Assembly: GCF_900105595.1 (NCBI RefSeq)
Contig: NZ_LT629784.1
Coordinates: forward strand, 4,060,501-4,124,500
Source: Stappia sp. ES.058
Lineage (GTDB): Bacteria; Pseudomonadota; Alphaproteobacteria; Rhizobiales; Stappiaceae
DNA: 64,000 nucleotides
Direction of reading: 5' to 3'
Shown here: one piece after another, positions 1 to 8,963 of the stretch
Layout: each line of letters begins with the position of its first letter
Position numbering within the stretch: the first letter of the stretch is position 1
Program-made: the position numbers and the translations under genes
The notes under the pieces: generated by a model
The model's input: only the letters and a program-made list of their open reading frames with translations
The model's database searches: none
Told to the model about the DNA's origin: nothing

Positions 1-157
1 CGCGCAGCCAGGGCGGGATGCGCTCTTCCAGGCTTGCCGTGCACAGGACGTGGGTATCGCCGAACTTGACGAGGCAGGAGCCTTCCGCGTGTTTTGAGAC
101 GCCGCGCTCGAGTGTTACAGCACGCAACTCGTCTGCTGCACGTTTGGATGGCCGCAT
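1..157 (-). CDS. rph: RNase PH, N-terminal part (runs off window)
   Basis: Reading leftward from an ATG at 157, the first 52 codons give a protein beginning [14 protein letters not shown] and containing the stretch [20 protein letters not shown], which is the conserved N-terminus of ribonuclease PH. The enzyme is a phosphorolytic 3'-5' exoribonuclease that trims tRNA 3' ends. The gene is cut by the left edge of the window. It diverges from hrcA, an arrangement common in Rhizobiales, and the two would share the 264-bp gap between them. Identification is strong despite truncation because this N-terminus is highly conserved. Confidence 0.93.
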   Translation of the reverse strand, partial: MRPSKRAADELRAVTLERGVSKHAEGSCLVKFGDTHVLCTASLEERIPPWLR

Positions 158-421
158 GTCGATCCCTTTCCGGACGGTCGTGGCTGAGCCATTTGTGGCA
201 TCTGCCGGGTGTTTCGCGCACTTCTAATGCAAACTGCGGCTGGAGAAAACGCTTCTCTGCCGTTGCCCGGTCTTTGCGGGTGCGGTGGGCACCGGTTGTC
301 GAGGCTCGGCGAACGGAAAAATTCCGACAACCCCTCATTATCCTGCGAAGAGTCGTTATATTCCCGAAAGGGTGCGCATGGCCTTTCAGCCATCGCGGGT
401 CGGACAACGAGGAAAGCAAAC
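158..421. promoter_or_regulatory. rph/hrcA divergent intergenic region
   Basis: This 264-bp gap should contain promoters for both rph and hrcA. I looked for a CIRCE element (TTAGCACTC-N9-GAGTGCTAA), the usual HrcA operator, and do not see one. An inverted repeat GGTTGTCG (294-301) / CGACAACC (325-332) with a 23-bp spacer is present; its role is unknown. The sequence GAGGAAAG just before 422 is the probable hrcA ribosome binding site. Confidence 0.5.
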
Positions 422-1489
422 GTGACATTGGGTGTTCCCTCCGTGAGCCTGAGCGAGCTTGATCAACGCTCGCGCGAAATCTTCCGGGCGATCGTCGAGA
501 GCTACCTGGACACGGGTGAACCCGTGGGCTCGCGAAATCTCTCCCGTCACCCGTCGATCCGCCTCTCTCCGGCCTCCATCCGCAACATCATGTCGGATCT
601 CGAGCATGCCGGACTGCTCTATGCGCCGCATACGTCCGCCGGGCGTCTCCCGACCGAGGGGGGCTTGCGGTTCTTTGTCGATGCGCTTCTGGAGGTCGGC
701 GATCTCACGCGCGACGAGCGCTCGCAAATCGAGATCCAGGTGAAGGCCGCGCAGAGCGAGCGCACGTCAGAGCAGTTGTTGACTGAGGCAAGCCAGATGC
801 TCTCCGGCCTGTCGCGCGGGGCGGGTGTCGTGTTCACTCACAAGGCCGATGTGCGGCTGCGGCATGTGGAATTTGTCCGCATCGAACCGCAAAAGGCGCT
901 GGTCGTGCTGGTCGCCGACGACGGCTCGGTCGAAAACCGGATTGTCGCCCTGCCGCCGAACCTTCCGCAATCGGCGTTGATCGAGGCATCGAACTATCTC
1001 ACCAATCTGATTCGGGGCCGCACGCTGGCGGAGGCCCGTGTCGAACTGGAGACGCAGCGCGATCGTCACCAGGCCGAACTGGACGAACTGACCGCCAAGC
1101 TTGTCGAGATGGGTATTGCAACACGCGCCGGGACGGGGGCGGACGCTGGCTCGCTTATCGTGCGCGGGCGCTCCAACCTCCTTTCCGATCTCGAGGCGGA
1201 ACAGGATCTTGAGCGCATTCGCCTGCTGTTCGACGATCTGGAAAGCAAGCGCGACCTGATTCAGCTGCTGGCTGCCGCCGAAGGCGGCGATGGGGTGCGC
1301 ATTTTCATCGGCTCGGAGAACAAGCTGTTTTCCCTGTCGGGATCATCCATTGTGGTGTCCCCGTTTCGCGACCATGACGAACGGATCATCGGTGTCCTCG
1401 GGGTGATCGGTCCGACGCGGTTGAATTACGCACGCATCATTCCGATGGTCGATTATACGGCGCGTCTGGTCGGACGGCTGCTGCGCTGA
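422..1489 (+). CDS. hrcA: Heat-inducible transcription repressor HrcA
   Basis: HrcA represses class I heat-shock genes (groESL, sometimes dnaK) by binding CIRCE operators, and its folding is monitored by GroEL. The protein of 355 residues has the family's N-terminal winged helix ([20 protein letters not shown] followed by PVGSRNLSR and [14 protein letters not shown]), the [16 protein letters not shown] segment, and a C-terminal GAF-like half ending [18 protein letters not shown]. The frame is open further upstream, but a GTG at 422 preceded by GAGGAAAG gives the usual family length; a second GTG at 443 is also possible. In many alphaproteobacteria grpE follows hrcA; here moeB follows instead. 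Confidence 0.95.
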   Translation: MTLGVPSVSLSELDQRSREIFRAIVESYLDTGEPVGSRNLSRHPSIRLSPASIRNIMSDLEHAGLLYAPHTSAGRLPTEGGLRFFVDALLEVGDLTRDERSQIEIQVKAAQSERTSEQLLTEASQMLSGLSRGAGVVFTHKADVRLRHVEFVRIEPQKALVVLVADDGSVENRIVALPPNLPQSALIEASNYLTNLIRGRTLAEARVELETQRDRHQAELDELTAKLVEMGIATRAGTGADAGSLIVRGRSNLLSDLEAEQDLERIRLLFDDLESKRDLIQLLAAAEGGDGVRIFIGSENKLFSLSGSSIVVSPFRDHDERIIGVLGVIGPTRLNYARIIPMVDYTARLVGRLLR

Positions 1490-1585
1490 TATTCGGTACA
1501 CGCGAGATGCGCTGGTTCCCGCAGCGCTTCGATTTGGCCGTTCCGCCACGCGATACGGCCTCAATGACCCGCACACGAGCCTGAC

Positions 1586-2392
1586 ATGAGCCTGAGCCCC
1601 GCCGAACTCGAACGCTACGCCCGCCATATCGTTCTCCAGGATGTTGGCGGTCCAGGACAGCAGAAACTGAAAGCCGCACGCGTGCTTGTCATCGGCGCGG
1701 GTGGTCTCGGCTCCCCGGTGCTGCAGTATCTCGCGGCCGCCGGTGTCGGAACCCTGGGCATGGTGGACGATGACACCGTCTCGTTGTCCAATCTGCAGCG
1801 TCAGGTCATCCATGATACCGATCAGCTTGGCGAGCCCAAGGTCGCAAGTGCGGCGGAAACGCTTTCAAGGCTCAATCCTCACGTCAAGCTCGAACCATGG
1901 GCGGAGAGGCTGTCCCCGCACAATGCGCTTGCGCTGATCTCGCGCTATGATCTCGTTGTCGACGGGTCCGACAATTTCGCCACGCGCTATCTCGTCTCGG
2001 ATGCCTGTTTCTTCGCGCAAAAGCCGCTGGTGACCGGTGCGGTCGGACGCCTCGACGGCTCGCTGACCTTGCTGAAACCCTTTGAGACCGGTGCGGACGG
2101 TGTCCACAATCCGACCTATCGTTGCATTTTCCCTGAGCGGCCCCCTGAAGGCCTGTTGCCCACCTGCGCGGAAGCCGGTGTTCTGGGGGCGCTCACGGGC
2201 ATGATCGGAACCATGCAGGCGATGGAGGCGATCAAGGAGATCGTCGGTTTCGGCGAGGGGCTTGTCGGGCGCCTGCTTCTGGTGGATGCGCGCGACATGC
2301 GTTTCGAGACGATCCGCTACCGCTGGTCGGCGCGAAACCCTTTGAATGGCGAAAACCCCCGGCGATTCGACGAATTGACCGAGGTGGAGTGA
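1586..2392 (+). CDS. moeB: MoeB/HesA/ThiF-family adenylyltransferase
   Basis: E1-like enzyme that adenylates the C-terminal glycine of a ubiquitin-fold sulfur carrier (MoaD in molybdopterin synthesis, or ThiS). The 268-residue protein has the nucleotide-binding loop GAGGLG at residues 37-42, the DDDTVSLSNLQRQ motif at 61-73, DGSDNFATRYL at 126-136 and PTCAEAGVLG with Cys194. E. coli MoeB binds zinc through two CxxC pairs. Here the first pair is reduced to TYRC (only Cys180) and the C-terminal pair is absent, so the zinc site appears lost. The gene shares its TGA with the ATG of the next gene (TGATG), so they are probably translationally coupled. It could serve MoaD or another carrier; no molybdopterin genes are nearby. 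Confidence 0.85.
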   Translation: MSLSPAELERYARHIVLQDVGGPGQQKLKAARVLVIGAGGLGSPVLQYLAAAGVGTLGMVDDDTVSLSNLQRQVIHDTDQLGEPKVASAAETLSRLNPHVKLEPWAERLSPHNALALISRYDLVVDGSDNFATRYLVSDACFFAQKPLVTGAVGRLDGSLTLLKPFETGADGVHNPTYRCIFPERPPEGLLPTCAEAGVLGALTGMIGTMQAMEAIKEIVGFGEGLVGRLLLVDARDMRFETIRYRWSARNPLNGENPRRFDELTEVE

Positions 2393-3126
2393 TGCGCTGG
2401 CTTCGCACGCCTGTCCCCTTGCCGGAAGCGCTGGAACTCACCCTTGGCACACGAACCCTGAACGTGCGGCTGGTCCGCAATCCGCGCGCGAAACGTTACA
2501 TTTTGCGTGTGCCCGCCAGTGGCGGCGACCCGGTGCTGACCGTTCCGCCGCGCGGCACGCTGGAAACGGCTCGGGACTTCGCAACGCGTCAGCGTGCCTG
2601 GTTGTCGGGACAACTGGAGAAACGTCCCGAGGGGTCCCCGTTTGCGCCTGGTGCGAGCGTTCCGTTTCGCGGCGTGATGCATGAAATCGAATCCGCGGGC
2701 GGACTGAGGGGGATGGTGAAGACACGATCGGGCTACCCGGACCCCGTCCTTGTGGTGCCGGGTGGCCCCGATCATTTGTCGCGCCGGCTGCGCGACTGGT
2801 TGAAGGCGCGCTCCCGCGAGGACCTGACGACGGCCGTTTCCCGGCATGCGACCGTGCTTGGAAGAAAACCCGCCGGAATTACGCTGCGCGACACCCGCAG
2901 CCGCTGGGGATCGTGCAGCGCCGCCGGCCATTTGTCGTTTTCCTGGCGTCTGGTGCTTGCACCACCTGCAATCCTGGATTACGTCGCAGCCCATGAAGTC
3001 GCGCATCTTGCCGAAATGAACCACGGCCCGGGTTTCTGGCGTCTTTGCCGTGAACTTGCCCCTCAAACCGATGAGGCCCGCGTCTGGCTGCGGCAGGAGG
3101 GCGGGGCCTTGCATCTTTACGGCTGA
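2392..3126 (+). CDS. YgjP-type (M48, DUF45) zinc metallopeptidase
   Basis: Predicted soluble metal-dependent hydrolase of 244 residues. The hallmark RWGSCS (171-176) is followed by an HExxH zinc site, HEVAHLAEMNH, with His201, Glu202 and His205; His211 is the likely third ligand. This arrangement defines the YgjP/DUF45 (SprT-like fold) family, whose physiological substrate is generally unknown. The ATG overlaps the moeB stop by one base; a GTG one codon upstream is an alternative. No signal peptide is seen, so it is probably cytoplasmic. Confidence 0.9.
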   Translation: MRWLRTPVPLPEALELTLGTRTLNVRLVRNPRAKRYILRVPASGGDPVLTVPPRGTLETARDFATRQRAWLSGQLEKRPEGSPFAPGASVPFRGVMHEIESAGGLRGMVKTRSGYPDPVLVVPGGPDHLSRRLRDWLKARSREDLTTAVSRHATVLGRKPAGITLRDTRSRWGSCSAAGHLSFSWRLVLAPPAILDYVAAHEVAHLAEMNHGPGFWRLCRELAPQTDEARVWLRQEGGALHLYG

Positions 3127-3200
3127 CTGCCGCCCGCCGTTTTCTCCCGCGGTTTTTTGCGACCGCTGCCGCCGACCGACTGCCTCAAGGATGTTTCCGC

Positions 3201-4388
3201 ATGCTCAAGCCGGATACGTGGTTGCTTACGATCCTGCTTGCCAGTCTGACGGCGCTAGGGCCGCTGTCGACCGACATGTACCTGCCGGCTTTGCCTGGCA
3301 TCATGCGGGATCTCGGCACGGCAAGCGCCTCGGTGCAGCTCACGCTGTCGATGTTTCTGGTCGGGTTTGCCGTGGGGCAGGTATTCTATGGACCGTTGGC
3401 CGACAGGCTGGGGCGCAAGCCCGTCTTGCTCACCGGCCTTGGAATCTATGCGGTGGCAAGCCTTGCCTGCACGCTCGCTCCAACCGTGGAAATTCTGATC
3501 GTGGCGCGGTTCCTGCAGGCGTTTGGTGCCGCCGGCCCCGTGGTTCTCGCCCGCGCGATTGTGCGCGACCTCTATGAGGGGCCGCGCGCCGGACATGAAT
3601 TGGCCCGCATGGGCTCGATCATGGGTCTTGCCCCGGCGATCGCCCCTTTCTTCGGCGGCCTGATCGCCAGCGCCGGCGGATGGCGGTTTGTCTTTCTCGT
3701 CTCGCTCGTCTTTGCCGTTGTCGTCATGCTGGCCATCGGGCGTGGACTTCCAGAAACCCTTAAGCAACCGGAGACAGAACCATTCTCTCCCGGAGCGCTT
3801 TTTCGCGGCTTCGCGTCGTTGCTGCGGCACGGGCTGTTTCGCGCCTATCTGCTTATCGTCACGCTTACCTATTCCGGCCTTTTCGCGTTCATTTCGGGAT
3901 CGTCGTTCGTTCTGCAGGACGGATATGGACTGACCCCGGCGATTTACGGCATCGCCTTCGGCGTCTGTGCCGGCGCCTATGTCTGCGGCACCATAATCGG
4001 ACAGAAGATCGCTCCGCGCCACGGCGTGGAAAGAACGATTGCGCTTGGCGTCGTCTGTCTGGCGCTCGGCGGAGCTGCCATGCTGATCGCGCTTGCGAGC
4101 GCGCCGTCCGCCTTGTCGGTGATCGTGCCGATGATGCTCTATATGGCGGGCGTCGGCCTTGCACTGCCGCAATCCCAGGCGGCTGCGCTCATGCCCTTTC
4201 CCGAAAGAGCCGGGACCGCATCGTCCCTGATGGGGATCGGGCAAATGGCAACCGCGGCGGTGATCGGCATCGGCGTCAGCGCCTCGCTCGACGGATCGGG
4301 CCTGGCGCTCGCAGGCATCATTGCCGCGCACGGGTTTCTGGCGGCGCTGGTGTTTTTTGTCACACGAGGCGCCCGCCGCGCCGTTTGA
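3201..4388 (+). CDS. Bcr/CflA family multidrug MFS transporter
   Basis: Inner-membrane drug:proton antiporter of 395 residues with about 12 hydrophobic segments. The N-terminal TALGPLSTDMYLPALPGI is typical of Bcr/CflA exporters (bicyclomycin or chloramphenicol efflux). The MFS motif A appears as YGPLADRLGRKPVLL near residues 65-79, and RFLQAFGAAGPVVLARAIVRD matches the family's helix 4/5 region. It lies 74 bp after the metallopeptidase gene and is convergent with the penicillin-binding protein gene. The real substrate cannot be inferred from sequence. Confidence 0.9.
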   Translation: MLKPDTWLLTILLASLTALGPLSTDMYLPALPGIMRDLGTASASVQLTLSMFLVGFAVGQVFYGPLADRLGRKPVLLTGLGIYAVASLACTLAPTVEILIVARFLQAFGAAGPVVLARAIVRDLYEGPRAGHELARMGSIMGLAPAIAPFFGGLIASAGGWRFVFLVSLVFAVVVMLAIGRGLPETLKQPETEPFSPGALFRGFASLLRHGLFRAYLLIVTLTYSGLFAFISGSSFVLQDGYGLTPAIYGIAFGVCAGAYVCGTIIGQKIAPRHGVERTIALGVVCLALGGAAMLIALASAPSALSVIVPMMLYMAGVGLALPQSQAAALMPFPERAGTASSLMGIGQMATAAVIGIGVSASLDGSGLALAGIIAAHGFLAALVFFVTRGARRAV

Positions 4389-4442
4389 AGCGGATCGATC
4401 CCTGTTGCGGTCGAAACCGTGCGCGCAGCTAGGGTCCGCACC

Positions 4443-6644
4443 CTAACCCCCGAAAATCCGGTTGAGCAGGTCGAGTGGCCCGCCCCCGTCCGGGGATCCG
4501 TCCCGCATCGGTGGGAGACGCCGCGCCGGATCCCCCTCGGCCGGCATCGCCGGCACGGGTGCATTCGGATTTCGGGCCGGTTGGGCAACCGTCAGCGGCC
4601 GATCGGACACGCCCGGAAGACCCGCGACCGCAAGGCCCTGGTGACCGGCCGTCATCACGTCCTTCCAGATTTTCGCCGGCAAGGAGCCGCCGGTCGCCCG
4701 TTTGGTCGGCGAATTGTTGTCGTTGCCGAGCCAGACTGCGGTCGTGAAGGTGCCTGTGTAGCCGATGAACCACCCGTCGCGGAAATTCTGGCTTGTGCCG
4801 GTCTTGCCGCCGGCCGGTCGGCCGGGCAGCTGCGCGGCGCGTCCGGTTCCGGTCAGCAGCGTCTCGGACATCATCATGTTCATGTCCGACAAGGTGCTGT
4901 GGTCAATGACCCGCCCTGAGCCGTCGCCCTTTCGGGCATAGAGCAGCTTGCCGTTCGACGTTCGGATCGATTGGATCACATGGGGAACGATGCCGTAGCC
5001 GCCGTTTGAGAAAGGAACGTAAGCAGCGGCGATTTCCAAAGGAGTCACTTCCGAGGTGCCGAGTGCGATGGACAGATTCGGCTTCAGCGGTGATGTGATC
5101 CCGAGCTTGCGGGCGCTGCGGATGATCGCGCGCGGCCCCACTTCATTGGCAAGCTTTGCCGCCACCGTGTTGAGCGACAGCGAAAGTGCCTCGGTCAGGC
5201 TGACCGGGCCGCGGTAGGACTTCGAGTAGTTCTTGGGCGCCCATTTGCCGATGCGCACCGGCTCGTCGATGCGCATGGTGCCGGGTGTGAGGCCGCGTTC
5301 CAGCGCGGCGAGATAGACGAAAGGCTTGAAGGCGGAGCCCGGCTGGCGATGGGCGTTGACCGCGCGGTTGAACTGGCTGCGGGCGTAGTCCCGGCCGCCG
5401 ACGAGCGCCTTGACGGCGCCCGAACGGTCAAGCGTGACGATGGCGCCCTGTTCGACACCCCGCTTGGCGCCATCTTCGGCAAGGGCGCGCCTGAGCGCAT
5501 CTTCGGCAATGATCTGAAGTCCGAGATCGACGGTGGTGCCGACGATGATGTCCTGTTCGATCCCTCCCACGAAGCTGGGCAGAAGCTCCATCACCCAGTC
5601 GGCGACATAATTTTCGCTGGCCGAGGTGTGATGGGTGACGACCCGCATCGGCGCGGCGATGGCATCGCGGGCTTCGGCTTCGGTGAGGTAGCCTTCCTCC
5701 GCCATGGCCGCGAGCACCGTTGCGGCCCGCCCCGCTGCCAGGTCGGGGTTGCGCGTCGGCGCATAGCGCGACGGCGCCTTGAGCAATCCCGCAAGGGTGG
5801 CGGCTTCGGCAACGCTGAGCATTCGCGCCGACTTGTCGAAATAGCGTCGCGCGGCTGCATCGACCCCATAGGCGCCTGCCCCGAGATAGACGCGGTTGAG
5901 GTACATCTCGAGGATTTCGTCCTTGGAGTGATTGGCCTCCAGCCAGAGTGCCAGGACGGCTTCCTGGACCTTGCGCTTGAGCGTGCGGTCGGGCTCGAGA
6001 AAAAGGTTTTTCGCCAGCTGCTGGGTCAGCGTCGAGCCACCCTGGACGAGACGGCCGGAGGTGAAGTTGGTGATCATCGCGCGCATCAGGCCGATGGGGT
6101 CGAGCCCGAAGTGAGAGCGAAAGCGCCTGTCCTCGATGGAGACCACCGCTTGCTCAAGATACGGCGGGAGCTGTTCCAGCCGAACAGCTTCACCACCCGT
6201 ATCGCCGCGATTGGCCATCAGGCTGCCGTCGGCGGCAACGATACGCACGTTCGGCGGACGCTGCGGGACTTTCCATTCCGACGTCGGCGGCAGATAGGCG
6301 GCATAATAACCAAGCACGCCGATCCCGGCGATCCCGCCCCAGATGCACAGGACGAAACTCCAGTAGACGATGCGGCGCAGAAAACCGACCAATCCGCCGC
6401 GCCGGACGCGGGCGGATTTTGTCCGCTGCCGCGCGCTGCCCGTCTTGCCGCGCTTGCCGCCGCCGGGTCCGCGGCCCTGTCCGGAGCCCCGCTTGGCGCC
6501 AGCGGTGCGCGCGGGCTTCTTGCTCACGGCGCCCGGTCGGTCGGCCTTTGTCAGACGCATGTCGAGCGTGCCGCCGTCACGTTTGGAGGCGTGCATGTTC
6601 AGGCGCGGCTCCTGCCGGCTTCTGCGTGACGATCCTCGAGCCAT
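4443..6644 (-). CDS. Class A penicillin-binding protein (PBP1A type)
   Basis: Bifunctional peptidoglycan synthase of 733 residues from the chosen ATG at 6644. Residues 1-90 form a Lys/Arg/Gly-rich cytoplasmic tail and about 92-116 are a membrane anchor. The GT51 glycosyltransferase domain follows, with catalytic Glu171 in SIEDRRFRSHFG and QGGSTLTQQLAKN at 201-213. The transpeptidase has Ser437 in SAFK (437-440), SLN (490-492) and KTG (614-616), so all catalytic motifs are intact. The Pro-rich C-terminus ends in DLLNRIFGG. The start is uncertain: no clear ribosome binding site precedes 6644, a non-ATG frame extends to 6716, and internal ATGs at 6596 and 6560 are alternatives. Confidence 0.93.
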   Translation of the reverse strand: MARGSSRRSRQEPRLNMHASKRDGGTLDMRLTKADRPGAVSKKPARTAGAKRGSGQGRGPGGGKRGKTGSARQRTKSARVRRGGLVGFLRRIVYWSFVLCIWGGIAGIGVLGYYAAYLPPTSEWKVPQRPPNVRIVAADGSLMANRGDTGGEAVRLEQLPPYLEQAVVSIEDRRFRSHFGLDPIGLMRAMITNFTSGRLVQGGSTLTQQLAKNLFLEPDRTLKRKVQEAVLALWLEANHSKDEILEMYLNRVYLGAGAYGVDAAARRYFDKSARMLSVAEAATLAGLLKAPSRYAPTRNPDLAAGRAATVLAAMAEEGYLTEAEARDAIAAPMRVVTHHTSASENYVADWVMELLPSFVGGIEQDIIVGTTVDLGLQIIAEDALRRALAEDGAKRGVEQGAIVTLDRSGAVKALVGGRDYARSQFNRAVNAHRQPGSAFKPFVYLAALERGLTPGTMRIDEPVRIGKWAPKNYSKSYRGPVSLTEALSLSLNTVAAKLANEVGPRAIIRSARKLGITSPLKPNLSIALGTSEVTPLEIAAAYVPFSNGGYGIVPHVIQSIRTSNGKLLYARKGDGSGRVIDHSTLSDMNMMMSETLLTGTGRAAQLPGRPAGGKTGTSQNFRDGWFIGYTGTFTTAVWLGNDNNSPTKRATGGSLPAKIWKDVMTAGHQGLAVAGLPGVSDRPLTVAQPARNPNAPVPAMPAEGDPARRLPPMRDGSPDGGGPLDLLNRIFGG

Positions 6645-6837
6645 GGGTCCGATCTGGTTGATGTGGGGCAGACTGTCCCGGTGAATGCCTGCGGAGCTGG
6701 AGTTTAGATGCGGCAATTTAAGGGGGTGTTAAGCCTGCGGGGCGGCTTTCGCGATCCGTTGCACGGCTTGCCCGGCCTTTACATGGGTTGGGCAAGCCCC
6801 TACCCCTTGCACTGGAAAAGAACGGGAGATCGAGTGG

Positions 6838-7140
6838 ATGGCCAAGGGATACTGGATCGGGCGGGTCGATGTGACGGATCTGGATGCCTACAAGGAGTAT
6901 GTCGCGGCCAACGCCGAGGTTTTCCGCGCCTATGGCGCGCGGTTCCTGGTGCGCGGCGGCGCGTTCGAATGTGTCGAAGGGGCTGCGCGCCAGCGCAATG
7001 TGGTGCTCGAATTCGATAGCTACGAACAGGCGCTGGCCTGCTATCGCAGCGATGCCTATGCCCATGCCAGAAGCTTGCGGGAAAAGGCCTCCGTGTCCGA
7101 CTTGATCGTTATCGAGGGCTATGACGGTCCGCAGCCTTGA
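6838..7140 (+). CDS. DUF1330 family protein
   Basis: A 100-residue protein beginning MAKGYWIGRVDVTDLDAYKE, with VVLEFDSYEQALACYRS in the middle. This is the standard DUF1330 ferredoxin-like (dimeric alpha/beta barrel) fold: Y-W-I strand, PxxYxxY-like helix, then the (L/I)EFxSxExAxxWY strand-helix. Its biochemical role is unknown. GGGAG lies a suitable distance before the ATG. The stop overlaps the probable TTG start of the following acetyltransferase by four bases, suggesting an operon. Confidence 0.9.
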   Translation: MAKGYWIGRVDVTDLDAYKEYVAANAEVFRAYGARFLVRGGAFECVEGAARQRNVVLEFDSYEQALACYRSDAYAHARSLREKASVSDLIVIEGYDGPQP

Positions 7141-7613
7141 GCGAGGCGGGCGCCTTCGTCATTCGCGCCGTGGAGCGCGAGGAGGTCGACCGGGTTCACG
7201 CCTTGTGGCTGTCGGCCGAGGATCGTGGCGCCTGGATGCCGGCGTCCGACGGCGCCGACCTGCTTGCCGAGCTGGATGTGCTGGCGCCGGAGGGGCGGGT
7301 CTGGGCGGCCTTCCGCAGCCGTCGGCCCGTTGCTTTTGCGGCCGCTGGTGAACTGGATGGTGCCTTGTGGCTGTCGGCGCTCGGGGTCGAGCGATCCCTT
7401 CGCGGCCGTGGCCTGGCACGATCTCTCCTTGCCGCCGCGATCGGATATGGTCAATGGGCCTACTATCCGGCCCTGCTGATCCTTGCCCCGCGCACGCAGG
7501 CGGAGTTCCTGGAACGTTTCGGGTTTTTGCGCCTCGACGGTGATCGTCTGGACGGTGCACTGCGCACGTTGGCCGACGCTCGAGGGCTGTCGGCCTGGGC
7601 GAGACGGCTGTGA
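7137..7613 (+). CDS. GNAT family N-acetyltransferase
   Basis: A 158-residue GNAT-fold protein. The acetyl-CoA pyrophosphate-binding motif A is LGVERSLRGRGLARSLLAAA, with RGRGLA as the R/Q-x-x-G-x-G/A loop. The end, LERFGFLRLDGDRL, matches the usual motif B region. The first codon is probably TTG, overlapping the DUF1330 stop; no ATG precedes the first beta strand. The acceptor substrate is unknown. The gene is convergent with olsB across a gap full of inverted repeats. Confidence 0.75.
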   Translation: MSEAGAFVIRAVEREEVDRVHALWLSAEDRGAWMPASDGADLLAELDVLAPEGRVWAAFRSRRPVAFAAAGELDGALWLSALGVERSLRGRGLARSLLAAAIGYGQWAYYPALLILAPRTQAEFLERFGFLRLDGDRLDGALRTLADARGLSAWARRL

Positions 7614-7637
7614 TTTTCGGCGGCTAGGACGTGGACC

Positions 7638-7806
7638 CTAGTGGAGCAAATTTGACATCTGAGTCCCGTTTGCGGCGAGGCTTCTGATCAAATGTCAAAT
7701 TCAAAAGCGCCACTAAAATCACGTATTTATCTAGTGGTTCTCATGATTTCGACATTTTCTGTGGCGGTGCTGCACGGGGAGGCAAATGTCGGAATCGAAC
7801 CACTAG
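7638..7806. repeat. Two inverted pairs of a CTAGTGG...GACAT motif
   Basis: Four related units lie in the gap between two convergent genes. Unit A (7638-7658) reads CTAGTGG, seven bases, TTGACAT. Unit B (7692-7715) is its inverse, ATGTCAA ... CCACTA. Unit C (7731-7757) reads CTAGTGGTTC ... GACATTT and unit D (7784-7806) is its inverse, AAATGTC ... GAACCACTAG. The olsB TAG stop lies inside unit D. The order is forward, inverse, forward, inverse, so both A-B and C-D can form stem-loops, and A and D also form terminal inverted repeats. No target duplication or transposase is seen. It may be a regulatory array or a small non-autonomous element. Confidence 0.7.
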
Positions 7807-8741
7807 GAGGCGTAGCGCTGGGCGTCCGCTCCGTAGTGGTTGACGTAGCGGCTGTTGAGGGCCGACACCGGCATGACGACCAGCACGTCGGTCGTTCCGA
7901 ACTGGCGGTCCACCACGGCGCCGTCGCCGATATAGGCGCCAAGCCGCAGGTAGCCCTTGATCAGTGGCGGCAGGTCGCGAAGGGCCTGACGCTCGTTGAT
8001 CTCGGTTCTCGCCATCCGGTTCATGTCGACATAGCGGTGGTCGACGGCCTTGACGCGCCAGTCCTGCGGCGGATGCGTGTTGTGGTGCAGGAAGGCAAGT
8101 TGCTCCGCAATCCCGTCGGGGTCGGTTCCCGCGATCGAGGCGCATCCGACCATGACGTCGACCCGATGCATCAGGACGTAGGCCCAGATCCCGTGCCAGA
8201 GCAGTTCGACCGTGCGCTTCGTCCGGTAGGGCTTGAGCACACAGGAGCGCCCGAGTTCAAGAAACTTGAACTGCGGGTGCCGGTCGACCAGCGACTGGAT
8301 GTCGAACTCGTCGGCTGTGTAGAAACCGCCGTTTCGCTCGGCAACCTCCTGCCGCAGCAGCCGGTATGTGCCAACGATTCTCGGCTTCTTGCGTCCGAAG
8401 GGCGCATTGCGCTCCACGGTGTCGTGATCGAGCACCAGAAGGTGATCGCAGATCTCGTCGTAGGCATCGATGTCACGGCGCGTGGCCTGTGCTTCGGCAT
8501 CGGCGATCGCCGACATTTCCTCGTAGAACACATGGTAGCGCAGCATCTGGGCCTTGCGGATCTCGCGCGGGCTGCGCGCCAGCCGCACTTCGAGTGAGCC
8601 GATACGCCCGAGGCTGGGCGTCAGGCGGCCGGCTGGAGCGGACGCCTGCCTGGGCAGCCATGCGGGCTTGCGAGCAGTGGCAGGCATGAACTTTCGCACG
8701 AGACTGCGTGGAGACAGAAGACCCGATCGCGGCATGGACAT
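7803..8741 (-). CDS. olsB: L-ornithine N(alpha)-acyltransferase OlsB
   Basis: OlsB transfers a 3-hydroxyacyl group from acyl carrier protein to the alpha-amino group of ornithine, the first step in ornithine lipid synthesis. The 312-residue protein has the hemolysin-like/GNAT core: RYHVFYEEM, DIDAYDEICDHLLVLD, FLELGRSCVLKPYRTKR and the C-terminal KGYLRLGAYIGDGAVVDRQF typical of OlsB. I chose the ATG at 8741 because AGGGAAG lies six bases upstream; an in-frame ATG at 8810 has no such support. The partner olsA, often adjacent, is not among the immediate neighbours. Confidence 0.87.
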   Translation of the reverse strand: MSMPRSGLLSPRSLVRKFMPATARKPAWLPRQASAPAGRLTPSLGRIGSLEVRLARSPREIRKAQMLRYHVFYEEMSAIADAEAQATRRDIDAYDEICDHLLVLDHDTVERNAPFGRKKPRIVGTYRLLRQEVAERNGGFYTADEFDIQSLVDRHPQFKFLELGRSCVLKPYRTKRTVELLWHGIWAYVLMHRVDVMVGCASIAGTDPDGIAEQLAFLHHNTHPPQDWRVKAVDHRYVDMNRMARTEINERQALRDLPPLIKGYLRLGAYIGDGAVVDRQFGTTDVLVVMPVSALNSRYVNHYGADAQRYAS

Positions 8742-8963
8742 GGCGCTCTTCCCTGACTTGTCACCGACAGGCGTGCAATCGACACCTGGGCACTCGCTTG
8801 CCGCGATCACGTTCGTCCGTCTCCTTCAAGGTGGTGGAGATCCACAAGACGCGCCGCCCGGATGGCCACTTATCATGGCGCTGTCGTAGAACATACTTTC
8901 CCGACACTTGCGTGACAATGCGGGCTTTGACGAGGTATGTGGCCGAAGGTGGGCGCAGGACGC

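Noticed and set aside
4430..4445. TAGGGT/ACCCTA hairpin between the convergent Bcr-type and penicillin-binding protein genes
   Set aside because: Six-base stem with no T-run; too weak to call a terminator.
5349..6629. A 426-codon plus-strand frame opposite the penicillin-binding protein
   Set aside because: Antisense shadow without family features; the minus strand carries all PBP catalytic motifs.
7692..8597. A 301-codon plus-strand frame beginning inside the repeat array and running opposite olsB
   Set aside because: It is antisense to olsB with no conserved features; its start merely falls between motif units.
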